From: Pelobacter sp.
GTDB lineage: Bacteria > Desulfobacterota > Desulfuromonadia > Geobacterales > Pseudopelobacteraceae
NCBI GenBank assembly: GCA_030824515.1
Contig: JAVBXN010000008.1
Coordinates: 1-64,000 of the forward strand
Direction: 5' to 3'
Length of the DNA stretch: 64,000 bases
Shown here: one piece after another, positions 38,263-48,649 of the stretch
Numbering within the stretch: the first letter of the stretch is position 1
Layout: each line of letters opens with the position of its first letter
Translations under genes and position numbers: made by a program
Notes under the pieces: model-generated
Databases searched by the model: none
Seen by the model: the letters and a program-made list of their open reading frames with translations, nothing else
Told to the model about the DNA's origin: nothing

Positions 38263-40320
38263 TCAGACCTCTATCCTGAACTCCGCCCCGCCATTTAAAT
38301 TGCGGGCTGTCAGGCTTCCCCCCATGTTCAGTTCGATTATCACCTTGGACATATAGAGACCGATGCCGGAACCCTTGTCCGGTTCCCGTGTAGTAAAGTA
38401 CGGATCAAATATTTTCGGCATGATTTCATCCGGGATGCCACCGCAGTTGTCGCGTACGAATACCACCGAACGACCGTTTTCGCTGGTTATGATTATATCA
38501 ATGCGCGGATCGGAAACGCAGCGTTCGGAACAGGCCTCGCATGCATTGGCGATTACATTCAGCAGTACCTGGGAATACTCACCGGGATAACCGGTTACAA
38601 CGACGTCCTGTTCGGTTTCGATCATAACACGTATGCCACGGCTCTCCAAAGAGGCCGAAACAAACTCCAAGGCGCGCTTGACGGCACTGGTGATGTAAAA
38701 GCCCTGTCTTTCCTTATCCTCCCTGAAAAAGTTGCGAAAATCGTCAATGGTGCGGGACATGTGCATGATGACCGCCATCGCCTTGCGGGTTTCAGCCTCC
38801 ATCTCTTCAGCGCTGATAGTTCCGGAATCGTATGAAAGCTGAAGATTCTGGATGATCAGACCGATATTGTTGAGCGGCTGCCGCCACTGGTGGGCGATAT
38901 TGTTGATCATCTCCCCCATCGCGGCCAGACGGCTCTGCTGAATCAGCATCTGATCCTTGCGTCGCAGTTCGTTTACCGTCGTGCTTACGCGTTCCTCCAG
39001 AGAATGATTCAGGCGTTCAAGTTCATCCTGCGACGCCTCACGCTCAGTCACCTCATCCTTAAGCTGTTTGGTCTGCTCGAACAGTTCAAACTCGATCTGT
39101 TTGCGATCTGTGATATCCTGGTTACTGGCCCGCCACCCCCAGGAGCGGCCATCACGGGTATGCACCTGCCGGCAGGTGTGCCCGACCCAACGTGTCTCAC
39201 CATTTTTTTTCACAATCCTGATCTCGATCGGCAGTATTCGGCCTTTTTCATCGATCTGGTGAGTGTGGTGCCTGAAATTTTCCCGATCGTCGGGATGGAT
39301 GACTCGATATAACAATTCTCGGTCATCGATGAATTCTTCCGCTTCATATCCGGTGAAGTCGGCGGCGGAAGGAGACACATATTCGAAGGAACCATCGGGC
39401 AAGCGCCAGTACTCCCAGTCCGAAGCAAAATCGGCCACTATTCGCAGGCGGGCTTCGCTTTCCTGCTGAGCCTCCTGCGCCACCTGTCGTTCGGCCATTT
39501 CCTGTTCCAGCTGTTGGTTCGACAGATGCAGCTCATTCTCAATCCGCTTCTGGGCACGGGCGCTGCGGGAAAGCTGCTCGGAGCCCAGACCGATGACGCC
39601 CAATCCCAGCAGCAGCATCAGACCATGACCAGCGGCGCTGCCCTGAAGCCCGCGGTGCGCCGCGGCTTCCAGGCCGGCCAGCGGAATTGAAATACTAAGG
39701 CCGCCACGAATCTCGCCAATTTTGTATCCATAAAATGCGTGACATTTGAGGCAGGACTCGTCAGTGACAAGCGGGCGCATCAACCGCATGAAGCGTTCTC
39801 CACCCGACTCCTGGATCTCGCTGACCTCTTTGGCGCCCTTTTCGAGAGTAAGCAGGCTTGATCGTTCCCAGGGATCCGGACCGTTTTCCGGTCGAATCGG
39901 CTTCAGACTGGTCAAGTGACCGCGCCCTACAAACTTGCTCTCGCGAGCCATTTCGTAGACCTGACGAGTCATATAAGCCGGATTCAGCATGGTCAGCTTG
40001 CGACCGGTCGTGGTGGTGATATCCCGATCCGGTACATGGGACAGGCCGGGGTTGGGGGGATGTTTCTCGGAACTTTCAACATACAGGCCGCTCTGCAAGG
40101 ACGCCCAGCGACGATACATGATATCCCTCTCGATCGCCGCCCTGGCCTCGGCACGACCGAATTCGACTATTTCGTGGTCATGCTGACAATACGACCACCA
40201 AAATGAACTGGCTATCACCAGCGTCCAACCGACCGCCAGAATCCAGACATAATTTCTGATTCTTTTAGCGTGAGCCCCATTCAGCTCACTCAAGTATATC
40301 TGTTCAGTCGAGGACCGCAT
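38263..40320 (-). CDS. Heme-c sensor histidine kinase (DUF3365, PAS)
   Basis: A membrane kinase of 685 residues with an N-terminal helix (about 22-45) and a periplasmic DUF3365-type domain carrying one heme-c motif, CLKCHAFYG (about residue 195). A second helix, a coiled coil and a PAS/PAC domain (about 290-410) follow. The kinase core has [25 protein letters not shown] and SGIGLYMS. The heme suggests that redox state or a gas is sensed in the periplasm. GGGGAG precedes the ATG. The same heme domain occurs without a kinase at 4043-5257. Confidence 0.88.
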   Translation of the reverse strand: MRSSTEQIYLSELNGAHAKRIRNYVWILAVGWTLVIASSFWWSYCQHDHEIVEFGRAEARAAIERDIMYRRWASLQSGLYVESSEKHPPNPGLSHVPDRDITTTTGRKLTMLNPAYMTRQVYEMARESKFVGRGHLTSLKPIRPENGPDPWERSSLLTLEKGAKEVSEIQESGGERFMRLMRPLVTDESCLKCHAFYGYKIGEIRGGLSISIPLAGLEAAAHRGLQGSAAGHGLMLLLGLGVIGLGSEQLSRSARAQKRIENELHLSNQQLEQEMAERQVAQEAQQESEARLRIVADFASDWEYWRLPDGSFEYVSPSAADFTGYEAEEFIDDRELLYRVIHPDDRENFRHHTHQIDEKGRILPIEIRIVKKNGETRWVGHTCRQVHTRDGRSWGWRASNQDITDRKQIEFELFEQTKQLKDEVTEREASQDELERLNHSLEERVSTTVNELRRKDQMLIQQSRLAAMGEMINNIAHQWRQPLNNIGLIIQNLQLSYDSGTISAEEMEAETRKAMAVIMHMSRTIDDFRNFFREDKERQGFYITSAVKRALEFVSASLESRGIRVMIETEQDVVVTGYPGEYSQVLLNVIANACEACSERCVSDPRIDIIITSENGRSVVFVRDNCGGIPDEIMPKIFDPYFTTREPDKGSGIGLYMSKVIIELNMGGSLTARNLNGGAEFRIEV

Positions 40321-40430
40321 GTAACTCCCCTGTTATCGGCAGCTGATTGACTATAAAGTTATCACAGATTAACAGTTTGACAATCTCAAATATAATGGCG
40401 CCGCGGGCGAGCATGACCGGCCCCGATTCC

Positions 40431-40459
40431 TTGACATTCAGGGTTGATATCTGTAGTTT
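40431..40459 (+). promoter_or_regulatory. Possible promoter for ileS
   Basis: Perfect TTGACA (40431-40436), 17-bp spacer, weak TAGTTT at 40454-40459, giving a leader of about 33 bases. Confidence 0.4.
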
Positions 40460-40498
40460 ATGACAGTTTTTATGAATTATGAGCGGAGGCAGTATCCC

Positions 40499-43273
40499 AT
40501 GGAGTATAAAGACACACTCAACCTACCACAGACAGATTTTCCGATGAAAGCCAACCTGAATCAACGCGAACCGGAAATGCTCGCAAAATGGGAGAAGATC
40601 GGACTCTACGCCAAGCTGGAGCAAGCAGCGCCAAACAAGCCGAGCTATATCCTGCACGATGGCCCCCCCTACGCCAACGGTCACATACACATCGGCCACG
40701 CCCTGAACAAGACCCTCAAGGACATCGTCCTCAAAGTCAAGCGCATGGAAGGGTTCCATGCCCCATATGTACCGGGCTGGGACTGCCACGGACTTCCGAT
40801 CGAACTGCAAGTCGAGAAAAACCTGGGCTCCAGGAAGAACCAGATCAGCAAGTTGGAGATGCGCCGCGAATGCCGTTCGTACGCAGCCAAATTCGTTGAC
40901 ATCCAGCGCGAGGAATTCAAGCGGCTCGGCATCCTGGGCGACTGGGAGAATCCCTACCTGACCATGAACTATGAGTACGAGGGTCTGACCGCGGCCGAAC
41001 TTGCCCGTTTTGCCCACAACGGCGGACTGTACCGCGGCCGCAAGCCGGTACACTGGTGTTCCTCCTGCGTAACCGCTCTGGCCGAAGCCGAGGTCGAATA
41101 TGCCGACCACACCTCGCCGTCGATCTTCGTCCGCTTCGCTCTGCAGGATGATGTTTCGGCCGCTATCCCGGCCCTGGCCGGCAAGCAGGCCTATGTGGTG
41201 ATCTGGACCACGACCCCCTGGACGATCCCGGCCAACCTGGCGGTGGCCATGCACCCCGAGTTCGACTATGTGGCGCTGGAAACCGAAAAAGGCGTGCTGA
41301 TCGTGGCCGAGGGGCTCAAGGATTCTTTCCTGGCAACCACAGGGCTGAGCGGCCAGGTCATTGCCACCTTCCAGGCCGGACTGCTGGAGCGCAAGCGTTG
41401 CAAACACCCTTTTTATGATCGTGACTCGATCGTGCTGCTGGGTGAGCACGTCACGCTGGAAGCCGGCACCGGCTGCGTCCACACCGCTCCCGGGCATGGC
41501 CAGGAAGACTACGAACTGGCACTTAAAGAGGGACTGGAGATTTACAATCCGGTCGATAACCACGGCAAGTACCTCTCCACGGTCGAGTTTTTTGGAGGCC
41601 AGCAGGTATTCGCCGCCAACCAGAGCGTGATCGACAAGCTGACCGAGGTGGGGGCGCTGTTGCAGACATCCAAGATCAGCCACTCCTACCCGCACTGCTG
41701 GCGCTGCAAGAAACCGATTATCTTCCGCGCCACCGAGCAGTGGTTCATCAGCATGAAGGCCAACGACCTGCGCGCAAAGGCACTGGAAGCCATCGACCAG
41801 GTGCAATGGATTCCGAAATGGGGACGTGAGCGCATCTACGGCATGATCGAAAACCGCCCCGACTGGTGTGTCTCGCGCCAGCGCTCCTGGGGCGTGCCGA
41901 TCACCGCCTTCTCCTGCACCACCTGCGGCGAATATATCGCCGATGGAAACATCATGGACCACGTGGCGCAAATCTTCAAAAAAGAGAGTTCGGACGTCTG
42001 GTTCGACTGGAGCGCGGAAAAGCTGTTGCCCGAAGGCGCAGTCTGCCCAAAATGCGGCGCTTCAACTTTTGAAAAGGAGAACGACATCCTCGATGTCTGG
42101 TTTGATTCGGGCGTTTCCCACGCCGCCGTGCTTGAGCCGAATCCCGGACTGCGATCCCCGGCGGACCTGTACCTGGAAGGGAGCGACCAGCACCGCGGCT
42201 GGTTCCATTCATCACTTTTGGAGAGCGTAGGCACACGCGGCACGGCCCCTTACAAGAGCGTCCTGACCCACGGCTTCGTTTTGGACGGCCAAGGGCGCAA
42301 GATGAGTAAATCCATGGGCAACGTGACCGCTCCCGAGGATGTGATCAAAAAGTTCGGAGCCGACGTGCTACGACTGTGGGTGGCGGCCCAGGACTACCGT
42401 GACGACAATCGAATCTCTCAAGAGATTCTGACACGTGTGGCAGAGTCCTATCGGCGCATACGTAACACCTGCCGCTACATACTAGGCAATATTTTTGATT
42501 TTGATCCCGCCACCCAAAGCGTGGCGTTCGTAGACATGCCCGAGATCGACCGTTGGGGGCTGCACCAGTTGGAACTGCTCAAGGAGCGGGTATTAACCGC
42601 CTATCAGGATCTGGAATTCCATGTCATCTACCAGGATGTCAATGCTTTCTGCACGGTCGAAATGAGCGCCTTCTACCTGGATATCCTCAAGGACCGCATG
42701 TACACCAGCAAGGCCGATTCACTGCAGCGGCTGAGCGCCCAGACCGTGATGTACAACATCCTGGACACACTGGTGCGCATCATGGCGCCGGTGCTTTCCT
42801 TCACCTCGGATGAGGTCTGGCAGTACATGCCGGGCAGCCGCGAGGAGAGCGTCCACCTGGCGGAATTCCCCGCTCTCATCCCTGAATGGAAAGACGACCA
42901 GCTGGTCTCCCGCTGGGAACGGATCATCAAGGTGCGCTCGGACGTTTCCAAGGCGCTGGAACTGGCCCGGGTTTCCAAGACCATCGGCCATTCACTGGAC
43001 GCCGCTGTAACTATCTCGGCCCAAACCGAGCTTTTAGAGTTCCTGCGCGAATACGAAAACGAGCTCTCCGGCATTTTCATCGTATCCGAAGTTGTACTGG
43101 TTGATGACTTGACCGACGACTGCTGGTCATCGGAAAACATCGAAGGACTGAAAGTCCGGGTAAGCGCCGCGCCGGGAGACAAATGCGAGCGTTGCTGGTA
43201 TTACAGCGAAGAGTTGGGAACCGATGCCGCGCACCCCGCCATCTGCCCCAAGTGTACTGCGGCGGTCGCATAG
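40499..43273 (+). CDS. ileS: Isoleucyl-tRNA synthetase
   Basis: Charges tRNA-Ile. The class I signatures are present: GHIHIGHALNK (HIGH) and KMSKSMGN (KMSKS). The editing domain lies between (about residues 190-400). The C-terminus has a zinc motif, CERCWYY and CPKC. The ATG at 40499 is preferred because CGGAGG lies nine bases upstream and it gives 924 residues, the usual length; the ATG at 40460 has no ribosome site. It is followed by a CBS-GGDEF gene and lspA on the same strand; ileS-lspA linkage is widely conserved, with the CBS-GGDEF gene inserted here. Confidence 0.96.
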   Translation: MEYKDTLNLPQTDFPMKANLNQREPEMLAKWEKIGLYAKLEQAAPNKPSYILHDGPPYANGHIHIGHALNKTLKDIVLKVKRMEGFHAPYVPGWDCHGLPIELQVEKNLGSRKNQISKLEMRRECRSYAAKFVDIQREEFKRLGILGDWENPYLTMNYEYEGLTAAELARFAHNGGLYRGRKPVHWCSSCVTALAEAEVEYADHTSPSIFVRFALQDDVSAAIPALAGKQAYVVIWTTTPWTIPANLAVAMHPEFDYVALETEKGVLIVAEGLKDSFLATTGLSGQVIATFQAGLLERKRCKHPFYDRDSIVLLGEHVTLEAGTGCVHTAPGHGQEDYELALKEGLEIYNPVDNHGKYLSTVEFFGGQQVFAANQSVIDKLTEVGALLQTSKISHSYPHCWRCKKPIIFRATEQWFISMKANDLRAKALEAIDQVQWIPKWGRERIYGMIENRPDWCVSRQRSWGVPITAFSCTTCGEYIADGNIMDHVAQIFKKESSDVWFDWSAEKLLPEGAVCPKCGASTFEKENDILDVWFDSGVSHAAVLEPNPGLRSPADLYLEGSDQHRGWFHSSLLESVGTRGTAPYKSVLTHGFVLDGQGRKMSKSMGNVTAPEDVIKKFGADVLRLWVAAQDYRDDNRISQEILTRVAESYRRIRNTCRYILGNIFDFDPATQSVAFVDMPEIDRWGLHQLELLKERVLTAYQDLEFHVIYQDVNAFCTVEMSAFYLDILKDRMYTSKADSLQRLSAQTVMYNILDTLVRIMAPVLSFTSDEVWQYMPGSREESVHLAEFPALIPEWKDDQLVSRWERIIKVRSDVSKALELARVSKTIGHSLDAAVTISAQTELLEFLREYENELSGIFIVSEVVLVDDLTDDCWSSENIEGLKVRVSAAPGDKCERCWYYSEELGTDAAHPAICPKCTAAVA

Positions 43274-43292
43274 AGATCTGAACGGAGCGGAT

Positions 43293-44324
43293 ATGAACGT
43301 GGAAATACTAGCAAAAGACATGATGACAACCAACGTCATCAACACTTCACCGGACGCGATCCTGATGGATGTGATCCAGCAGATGATTGACCACCGTTAT
43401 TCCTGCATCATTGTAGTGGATAACCAGCGGCCGATCGGAATCATCACGGAACGGGACATTGTGCGCCTGATGGCGCAGTACATGACCAGCAAGCCGCAAT
43501 GCCCGGTCAGGGTGGTGGATGTGATGTCGGTGCCGGTGGCTACCATTACCGAGGAAACCAATCTGTTCGAAGCGCTGGTAATTTCCACGGCCCAGAAGAT
43601 CCGCCACCTTCCGGTAGTAAATGAAACCGGACAGCTGCTTGGTCTTGTGACCCAATCCGACCTGGCCAAGGTTCATTTTCAGATTTTTGAAAAACAACGC
43701 GAAGTCATCGAACATTCCGTGATTGAAAGAACCCAGGAGCTGCAAAAGGCCAATGAACAGCTCAAGTCGCTTTCTATGCTGGACTCACTGACCACTCTCG
43801 GCAACCGCCGCGCAATGGAAGTCGATCTGGAGCATACCCATTCACAGGCCATGCGCTATAATCGTTCATATTCAGTAGCGTTGTTCGACATCGATTTCTT
43901 CAAGCTTTTCAACGACTCCTACGGACACAAGGCTGGCGATAACGCTCTCAGAACCGTCTCTGGCCACCTGTTGTCAAGCATCCGCAAATGTGACCGGCTC
44001 TACCGCTATGGCGGCGAGGAGATTCTGTTGCTGATGCCCGAGACATCACTGTACGGGGCACTGATTCTGGCGGACCGTATCCTGGCCAGCTTTGCCGGAC
44101 TGAACATACCACATGAAAAAAGCAAGTTCGGGTTTTTGACCATGAGTTGCGGGGTGGCCTGCCAGGTGGAAGAGAACGGGTATGACTGTTGGGAAAGCCT
44201 GGTTGATCTGGCGGACCGCGGTCTGTATGCTTCCAAGAACAACGGCCGCAACCAGGTTACCATTATTCCACCCGAAGACGCCAACGACGACAGCGTCCCG
44301 AGACTGCACGGAAACCAACCATGA
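43293..44324 (+). CDS. Diguanylate cyclase with paired CBS domains
   Basis: Predicted c-di-GMP synthase regulated by nucleotide binding. Two CBS domains (about residues 5-130) include VVDNQRPIGIITERDIVRL and MSVPVATITEETN. A coiled coil and a GGDEF domain follow (about 175-335), with DIDFFKLFNDSYGHKAGD. The signature reads GGEEI rather than GGEEF, and an RKCD inhibitory site sits five residues before. The catalytic residues are kept, so activity is likely. The ATG at 43293 has CGGAGCGG upstream. It overlaps lspA as ATGA. Confidence 0.9.
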   Translation: MNVEILAKDMMTTNVINTSPDAILMDVIQQMIDHRYSCIIVVDNQRPIGIITERDIVRLMAQYMTSKPQCPVRVVDVMSVPVATITEETNLFEALVISTAQKIRHLPVVNETGQLLGLVTQSDLAKVHFQIFEKQREVIEHSVIERTQELQKANEQLKSLSMLDSLTTLGNRRAMEVDLEHTHSQAMRYNRSYSVALFDIDFFKLFNDSYGHKAGDNALRTVSGHLLSSIRKCDRLYRYGGEEILLLMPETSLYGALILADRILASFAGLNIPHEKSKFGFLTMSCGVACQVEENGYDCWESLVDLADRGLYASKNNGRNQVTIIPPEDANDDSVPRLHGNQP

Positions 44325-44806
44325 ATAATCGCTACACGCTGTTTGCCGCCATTTCCACGATTGGAATCATTATCGACCAGATCACCAAGGTCTACATCGA
44401 CCGCAGCATGCAGCTGTTCGACTCGATTACGATCGTCGAAAACTTTTTCCATATAACCTATGTCCGCAACAAGGGAGCCGCTTTCAGCTTCCTTTCCAAT
44501 GCATCCTGGAGGCTGCCGTTTTTCATCACGGTTTCCATAATCGCCGCGCTGGTGATACTGATTGCCTTCCGAAAACTGCGCGACGACCAGCGCCTGGCCC
44601 AGATATCGCTAGCCATGATCTTTTCCGGCGCTGTCGGCAACCTGATTGACCGGATACGGCTGGGCGAAGTGATCGACTTTCTGGATGCACATTGGTACCG
44701 GCACCACTGGCCGGCCTTCAACGTGGCCGATTCGCTGATCTGCGTGGGGGTTTTTCTGCTGGCGATCGACATGCTGCTGGAGGAAAAACGCCTGAAAGCA
44801 GCCTGA
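44321..44806 (+). CDS. lspA: Lipoprotein signal peptidase II
   Basis: Aspartic protease of the inner membrane that removes lipoprotein signal peptides. Four hydrophobic segments are visible. The catalytic aspartates lie in GNLIDRIRLGEVIDFLD and FNVADSLI. Length (161) is normal. Translation is coupled to the CBS-GGDEF gene. Likely substrates in this window are the isomerase, cytochrome and Slp lipoproteins. Confidence 0.96.
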   Translation: MNNRYTLFAAISTIGIIIDQITKVYIDRSMQLFDSITIVENFFHITYVRNKGAAFSFLSNASWRLPFFITVSIIAALVILIAFRKLRDDQRLAQISLAMIFSGAVGNLIDRIRLGEVIDFLDAHWYRHHWPAFNVADSLICVGVFLLAIDMLLEEKRLKAA

Positions 44807-44875
44807 CCTGAACAAATAGACCCCGCCGGAATTTGATCCAGCGGGGCCCCTGCAACAAATCTTTTGCTACCGCAT

Positions 44876-46129
44876 TCATCCAATAAAATGCTCACCGCCG
44901 GCATAGACATCCTGAACAAGCCCGCCTTGAACGATGCGCTCCAACAATCCTTTTTCTCCAGTATCAGATATTTTTACCACCTGAAAATCAGCCCGCATGC
45001 CGGCGTGTAAAGAACCGTGGCTGTCAGATATTTTCAGGGCCGAAGCGGCGCCAATGGTAACCATGTGCAGCACATCCAGCGCCGAAAGGTCATTGGGGAA
45101 AGTCTCCAGCGCATAGCGCATCTCGTCCCACAGGGAAAGAGAGTCGTTGCTGGCCAGCGAATCTGTGCCGAGCACGAGCGGAATGCCGAGTTTCCTGAAC
45201 AGCGCGACCGGCGCGCGCCCCACATCCAGTTTGTCGTTGCTGCGCGGACAGAGCGCGATGCAGACTCCGCGCTCTTTCAATATGCGGGCATCAGCCAGAT
45301 TGACGTGGACGCAATGCACCGCCAACGTATCCGGCGTCAGCAGGCCATGGCGGTCGAGCAGTTCCGTCGAACTGCAGCGGCGTGGGTGAGCCAGATAGCG
45401 CTCCCAACCTACAAAAGGGTAAAAATCCCGGGTCAGGGGACCACTGGAATCGAAGATGAAATCGGTCTCGGCGGCGGACTCGGAGAGATGGATTGTCAGC
45501 GGCAACCCTTGCGCCCGTGCCGCTTTACTGATCGTTGACAGATGCTCCTCTCCGATCGTATAGGGTGAATGAGGCGAAAGGCCGGCCGCCATTGAACCGC
45601 CGGCCGCCGATGCGGCAGCGGCCAGCGCGCCTGACAGTTTGTCGTTGAACCGCCCCTGCTCCTGACCCAGCACTTCGAAATATAGCCGGCCGCTCAATCG
45701 GGATTCGCCGTATATCCCGGCCAGAGCCGGGTTGGTGACGATCTCGCCTACCGCAGTAGTGCCGGATTCAAGGCACATCCGTATCCCCTCCCGCAAGGAG
45801 GGGGGATAATCGTCTGGAGTCAAGCCGCGGGCAATCTTGATCAGCTGGATGATCCAGTCCGTAAAGCTGCGCGGGTTGTAATCGATATTGGTTCGCATCC
45901 GCCAGGAAGAAAAATGGGTCAGCTCAAGATGGGTATGGGCGTTGATAAAACCGGGCAGAATGGCGCAGCCGGGGTGATCGATCACCGGTTCGGAATACTT
46001 GCGTTTCAAATCGGCCAATGTCCCGGCGGCTGCAACCCGGCCATCACGGACCAGGATTGCTCCCCCCGCCACCGGCGGCTCGTCGGGATTTATCAGCCAG
46101 GAAGCTGCATGAATTAAATAATCGGACAT
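44876..46129 (-). CDS. Amidohydrolase (possible aminodeoxyfutalosine deaminase / MtaD-like)
   Basis: A metal-dependent deaminase or hydrolase of the amidohydrolase superfamily, 417 residues. The metal ligands are visible: HTHLE (about residue 65), the histidine in LTIHLSES, VHCVHVN and the aspartate in LGTDSLASND. The N-terminal and C-terminal segments form the usual composite beta domain. This group includes S-adenosylhomocysteine deaminase and the aminodeoxyfutalosine deaminase of the alternative menaquinone route; choosing needs a phylogeny. It ends facing lspA, with only a weak CCCCGC/GCGGGG hairpin between. Confidence 0.75.
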   Translation of the reverse strand: MSDYLIHAASWLINPDEPPVAGGAILVRDGRVAAAGTLADLKRKYSEPVIDHPGCAILPGFINAHTHLELTHFSSWRMRTNIDYNPRSFTDWIIQLIKIARGLTPDDYPPSLREGIRMCLESGTTAVGEIVTNPALAGIYGESRLSGRLYFEVLGQEQGRFNDKLSGALAAAASAAGGSMAAGLSPHSPYTIGEEHLSTISKAARAQGLPLTIHLSESAAETDFIFDSSGPLTRDFYPFVGWERYLAHPRRCSSTELLDRHGLLTPDTLAVHCVHVNLADARILKERGVCIALCPRSNDKLDVGRAPVALFRKLGIPLVLGTDSLASNDSLSLWDEMRYALETFPNDLSALDVLHMVTIGAASALKISDSHGSLHAGMRADFQVVKISDTGEKGLLERIVQGGLVQDVYAGGEHFIG

Positions 46130-46224
46130 GGTTTCCCCCGCATCTTAGTCACGCTGCAATGATACCGGAAAACCGGCAAAATGAAAGCATTGTCTGACGC
46201 ATAAAACATGCAGGCACCAAACTG

Positions 46225-46259
46225 AATCAGGCGGAAAACTTGTAGTCTTCCGCCTGATT
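46225..46259. terminator. Stem-loop downstream of panD
   Basis: Perfect 12-bp stem AATCAGGCGGAA/TTCCGCCTGATT with an 11-base loop, 26 bp after the panD stop. It lacks a clear T-run on the minus strand, so termination may be incomplete or the stem may protect the transcript end. Confidence 0.55.
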
Positions 46260-46284
46260 ATATACTTTACAGGTGAAACGGTAT

Positions 46285-46680
46285 CTAGTGCACAACCTTC
46301 AGCTTGGCCTGTCCGGCCTCTTCCTTGCGGGTCGGCAGCATGCGGTTCTGTTCATCGACGAAAACCAGCTTGGGCTCGTGTTTGATCGCGGCCTCATTCT
46401 CCATGTTGACGAAGCTGGCAATAATAACCAGATCCTTGGGCGCCACCAAGCGTGCGGCGGCTCCATTCAGACAGATAACTCCGGAACCGCGCTGCCCCTC
46501 GATGGCATAGGTCTCCAGGCGACTGCCGTTGGTTACGTTCCATACGGCGACTTTTTCATAGGATACGATGTCGGCCGCGTCCATCAGATCGCGGTCTATG
46601 GTGACGCTCCCCTCGTAGTGCAGGTCGGCGCCGGTGACAGTGGCACGATGAATTTTACTCTTCAGCATGATTCTTTGCAT
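46285..46680 (-). CDS. panD: Aspartate 1-decarboxylase
   Basis: Makes beta-alanine for pantothenate. The pro-enzyme cleaves itself at the Gly-Ser bond in LHYEGSVTI (about residue 25) to form the pyruvoyl cofactor. The ATG at 46680 has GAGAGGAG upstream and gives 131 residues, close to the family norm; the open frame extends six codons further. It starts one base after the panC stop. It ends the panBCD operon. Confidence 0.96.
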   Translation of the reverse strand: MQRIMLKSKIHRATVTGADLHYEGSVTIDRDLMDAADIVSYEKVAVWNVTNGSRLETYAIEGQRGSGVICLNGAAARLVAPKDLVIIASFVNMENEAAIKHEPKLVFVDEQNRMLPTRKEEAGQAKLKVVH

Positions 46681-46681
46681 G

Positions 46682-47533
46682 TTACAACTCCTCTCCAAGT
46701 ACGGTGTTATCTATTAATCTGGTCTGCCCTGTTTTCACAGCCAGCGCCAGCAGCGTGGCATTATCCACGATTTCCTGTTCCTCAAGTGAATTTCCGTCGC
46801 GTAACTCGATGTACTCGACCATAATCAACGATTCCTGCCCGATTGTTTCCAGCACCGCCTTTTTAATTGCATCAGCGCTGCGTTCTCCATCGGAAAACAG
46901 TTTCCGCGCAATCACTATGCTACGGTGCAGGCAGAGGGCACTTTGACGCTGTTCCTCCGACAGGTAGGCGTTGCGCGAACTCATCGCCAAACCATCTGCT
47001 TCACGCACGATCGGCATCCCGACAATTTCCATCGGCATGCTCAGATCCGTAACCATACGGCGGATAACCGCCAGTTGCTGGTAATCCTTGCGACCGAACA
47101 GAGCCACATCCGGCTGGACGATATTGAACAGCTTGGTGACAACGGTTGCAACTCCGTCGAAATGCCCAGGGCGGCTGGCGCCGCAGAGCGGCAGCGAAAT
47201 ATCCCTTACCGTCACCCCGGTCTGGAACCCCGGCGGATACATGCCAACTGCATCGGGAGTAAAGACCACATCGACTCCGCATTCAGCGGCAATCCTGCAA
47301 TCACGTTCCATGTCGCGGGGATAGCGGTCCAGATCTTCATTTATGCCGAACTGGATCGGATTCACAAAGATGGAGAGCACCAGTATATCACCCTGCCGAC
47401 GACCTTCCCGCAGCAGAGAAGCGTGCCCCTGATGAAGAAAGCCCATGGTCGGTACAAAGGCGATACGCTTGCCTTCCCGTTTGAGAGTAATTGCCAGCGC
47501 CTGCATCTGCTGTATATTGCTGATTATCCGCAT
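46682..47533 (-). CDS. panC: Pantothenate synthetase
   Basis: Joins pantoate and beta-alanine using [15 protein letters not shown] contains the nucleotide-binding histidines and [10 protein letters not shown] is the KMSKS-like loop. The ATG at 47533 (AGGA upstream) gives 283 residues, the same as E. coli; a longer frame reaches 47614 and overlaps panB, so it is not used. It lies 25 bp after panB. Confidence 0.96.
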   Translation of the reverse strand: MRIISNIQQMQALAITLKREGKRIAFVPTMGFLHQGHASLLREGRRQGDILVLSIFVNPIQFGINEDLDRYPRDMERDCRIAAECGVDVVFTPDAVGMYPPGFQTGVTVRDISLPLCGASRPGHFDGVATVVTKLFNIVQPDVALFGRKDYQQLAVIRRMVTDLSMPMEIVGMPIVREADGLAMSSRNAYLSEEQRQSALCLHRSIVIARKLFSDGERSADAIKKAVLETIGQESLIMVEYIELRDGNSLEEQEIVDNATLLALAVKTGQTRLIDNTVLGEEL

Positions 47534-47558
47534 ATTCTTCCTGATGGCCGTAATCAGC

Positions 47559-48359
47559 TCAGCTGAATGAATGTTCTTCGGTCGGGAAATCACCGGACCG
47601 CACTTCGTCAACATACTGCTTGACCGCGCCGGAAATCAGCGGCGCCAGATCGGTATAACGCTTGACGAACTTGGGCGAATATTTTTCGCACAACCCCAGA
47701 ATGTCGTGGATCACCAGCACCTGGCCGTCGCAGGCCGGACCGGCTCCGATACCGATGGTGGGGATGGTCAGCTCTGCGGAAATCTCTGCGGCCAGCTTGG
47801 CCGGTATCCCCTCCAGAACCACTGCAAAGGCACCCGCGTTTTGAACCGCCAGCGCATCCTCCCTGATCCGTTCGGCCTGTTCCTTCCTCCCCTGGACCTT
47901 GTATCCTCCCATGCGATGCACAGACTGCGGAGTCAATCCGATGTGGGCCATAACCGGGATATCTATCGAGGAAACCGCCCGGATGATGTGGGCCATGTTG
48001 CTGCCCCCCTCAATCTTGACCGCCTCGGCGCCACCTTCCTTGATCATGCGCCCGCAGTTGCGGCAGGCATCCTCGATGCCGGTCTGGCAAGACATGAAGG
48101 GCATGTCGGCAACCACCAGTGCTCTTGGGTCGGCCCGCCGCACCGCTTTTACATGATAGAGCATTTCGTCCATCGTAACCGGCAGGGTGGTATCGTGACC
48201 GGCAAAGACAACACCGGCGGAATCACCCACCAGGATGATGTCAATCCCTCCGCCATCGATCAGACGCGTAAAGGGAAAGTCGTATGAAGTCAAAACGGTT
48301 ATGCGGCGTCCGGCCGGTTTCATCTGGAGTACATCCGGAATTGTAATCTTTTTTCGCAT
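47559..48359 (-). CDS. panB: Ketopantoate hydroxymethyltransferase
   Basis: First step of pantoate synthesis, from 2-oxoisovalerate and methylene-tetrahydrofolate. The metal site and substrate region are seen in [16 protein letters not shown] and the motif VKIEGG. Length (266) is normal. It is the first gene of panBCD. Its upstream region (48400-48590) holds a structured, terminator-ended sequence, so the operon may be controlled by attenuation. AAGGAAGCTG precedes the ATG. Confidence 0.96.
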   Translation of the reverse strand: MRKKITIPDVLQMKPAGRRITVLTSYDFPFTRLIDGGGIDIILVGDSAGVVFAGHDTTLPVTMDEMLYHVKAVRRADPRALVVADMPFMSCQTGIEDACRNCGRMIKEGGAEAVKIEGGSNMAHIIRAVSSIDIPVMAHIGLTPQSVHRMGGYKVQGRKEQAERIREDALAVQNAGAFAVVLEGIPAKLAAEISAELTIPTIGIGAGPACDGQVLVIHDILGLCEKYSPKFVKRYTDLAPLISGAVKQYVDEVRSGDFPTEEHSFS

Positions 48360-48399
48360 TCAGCTTCCTTTTAGTCCGCTCTGCAGATCGGAGTGCGTC

Positions 48400-48590
48400 A
48401 AAAAAAAACGCGCCGGAAGGCGCGCTGTGAACGGACAGGCCTGCACATGTCACACATGCAGTCCTGACGGGTTATCCCCTTCCGTCCCGGTTCGCCATCG
48501 AATCCGTGCGGTATGTGTTTTTATTCTCCTGCCGATTATTGATCAACTCCCGAAATCGGGTAGCCGTCACGGCATCTTGTATACAATATC
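48400..48590 (-). ncRNA. Candidate structured leader or small RNA before panB
   Basis: Read on the minus strand, the sequence contains several short hairpins (for example GCCG/CGGC, CCCG/CGGG, GACGG/CCGUC) and seven GGA triplets in about 130 bases. It ends in CGCGCC-TTCC-GGCGCG followed by eight T (48424-48401), 41 bases before the panB start. A perfect palindrome TTGTATACAA (48577-48586) lies at the 5' side. It may be the panB attenuator, a trailer of the MCP gene, or a separate RNA. I cannot match it to a known family. Confidence 0.5.
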
Positions 48591-48649
48591 AGAGACTGGT
48601 TTTTTTATCCATATATTTTTAAGCTTTAATCTGGAATCCCTGTATTTTT

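Noticed and set aside
40321-40498. T-box leader upstream of ileS
   Set aside because: No T-box sequence or specifier-like structure is seen, and there is no terminator before ileS.
40523-41971. A 482-codon open frame antisense to ileS
   Set aside because: It is a mirror of ileS codon bias and has no ribosome site or motifs.
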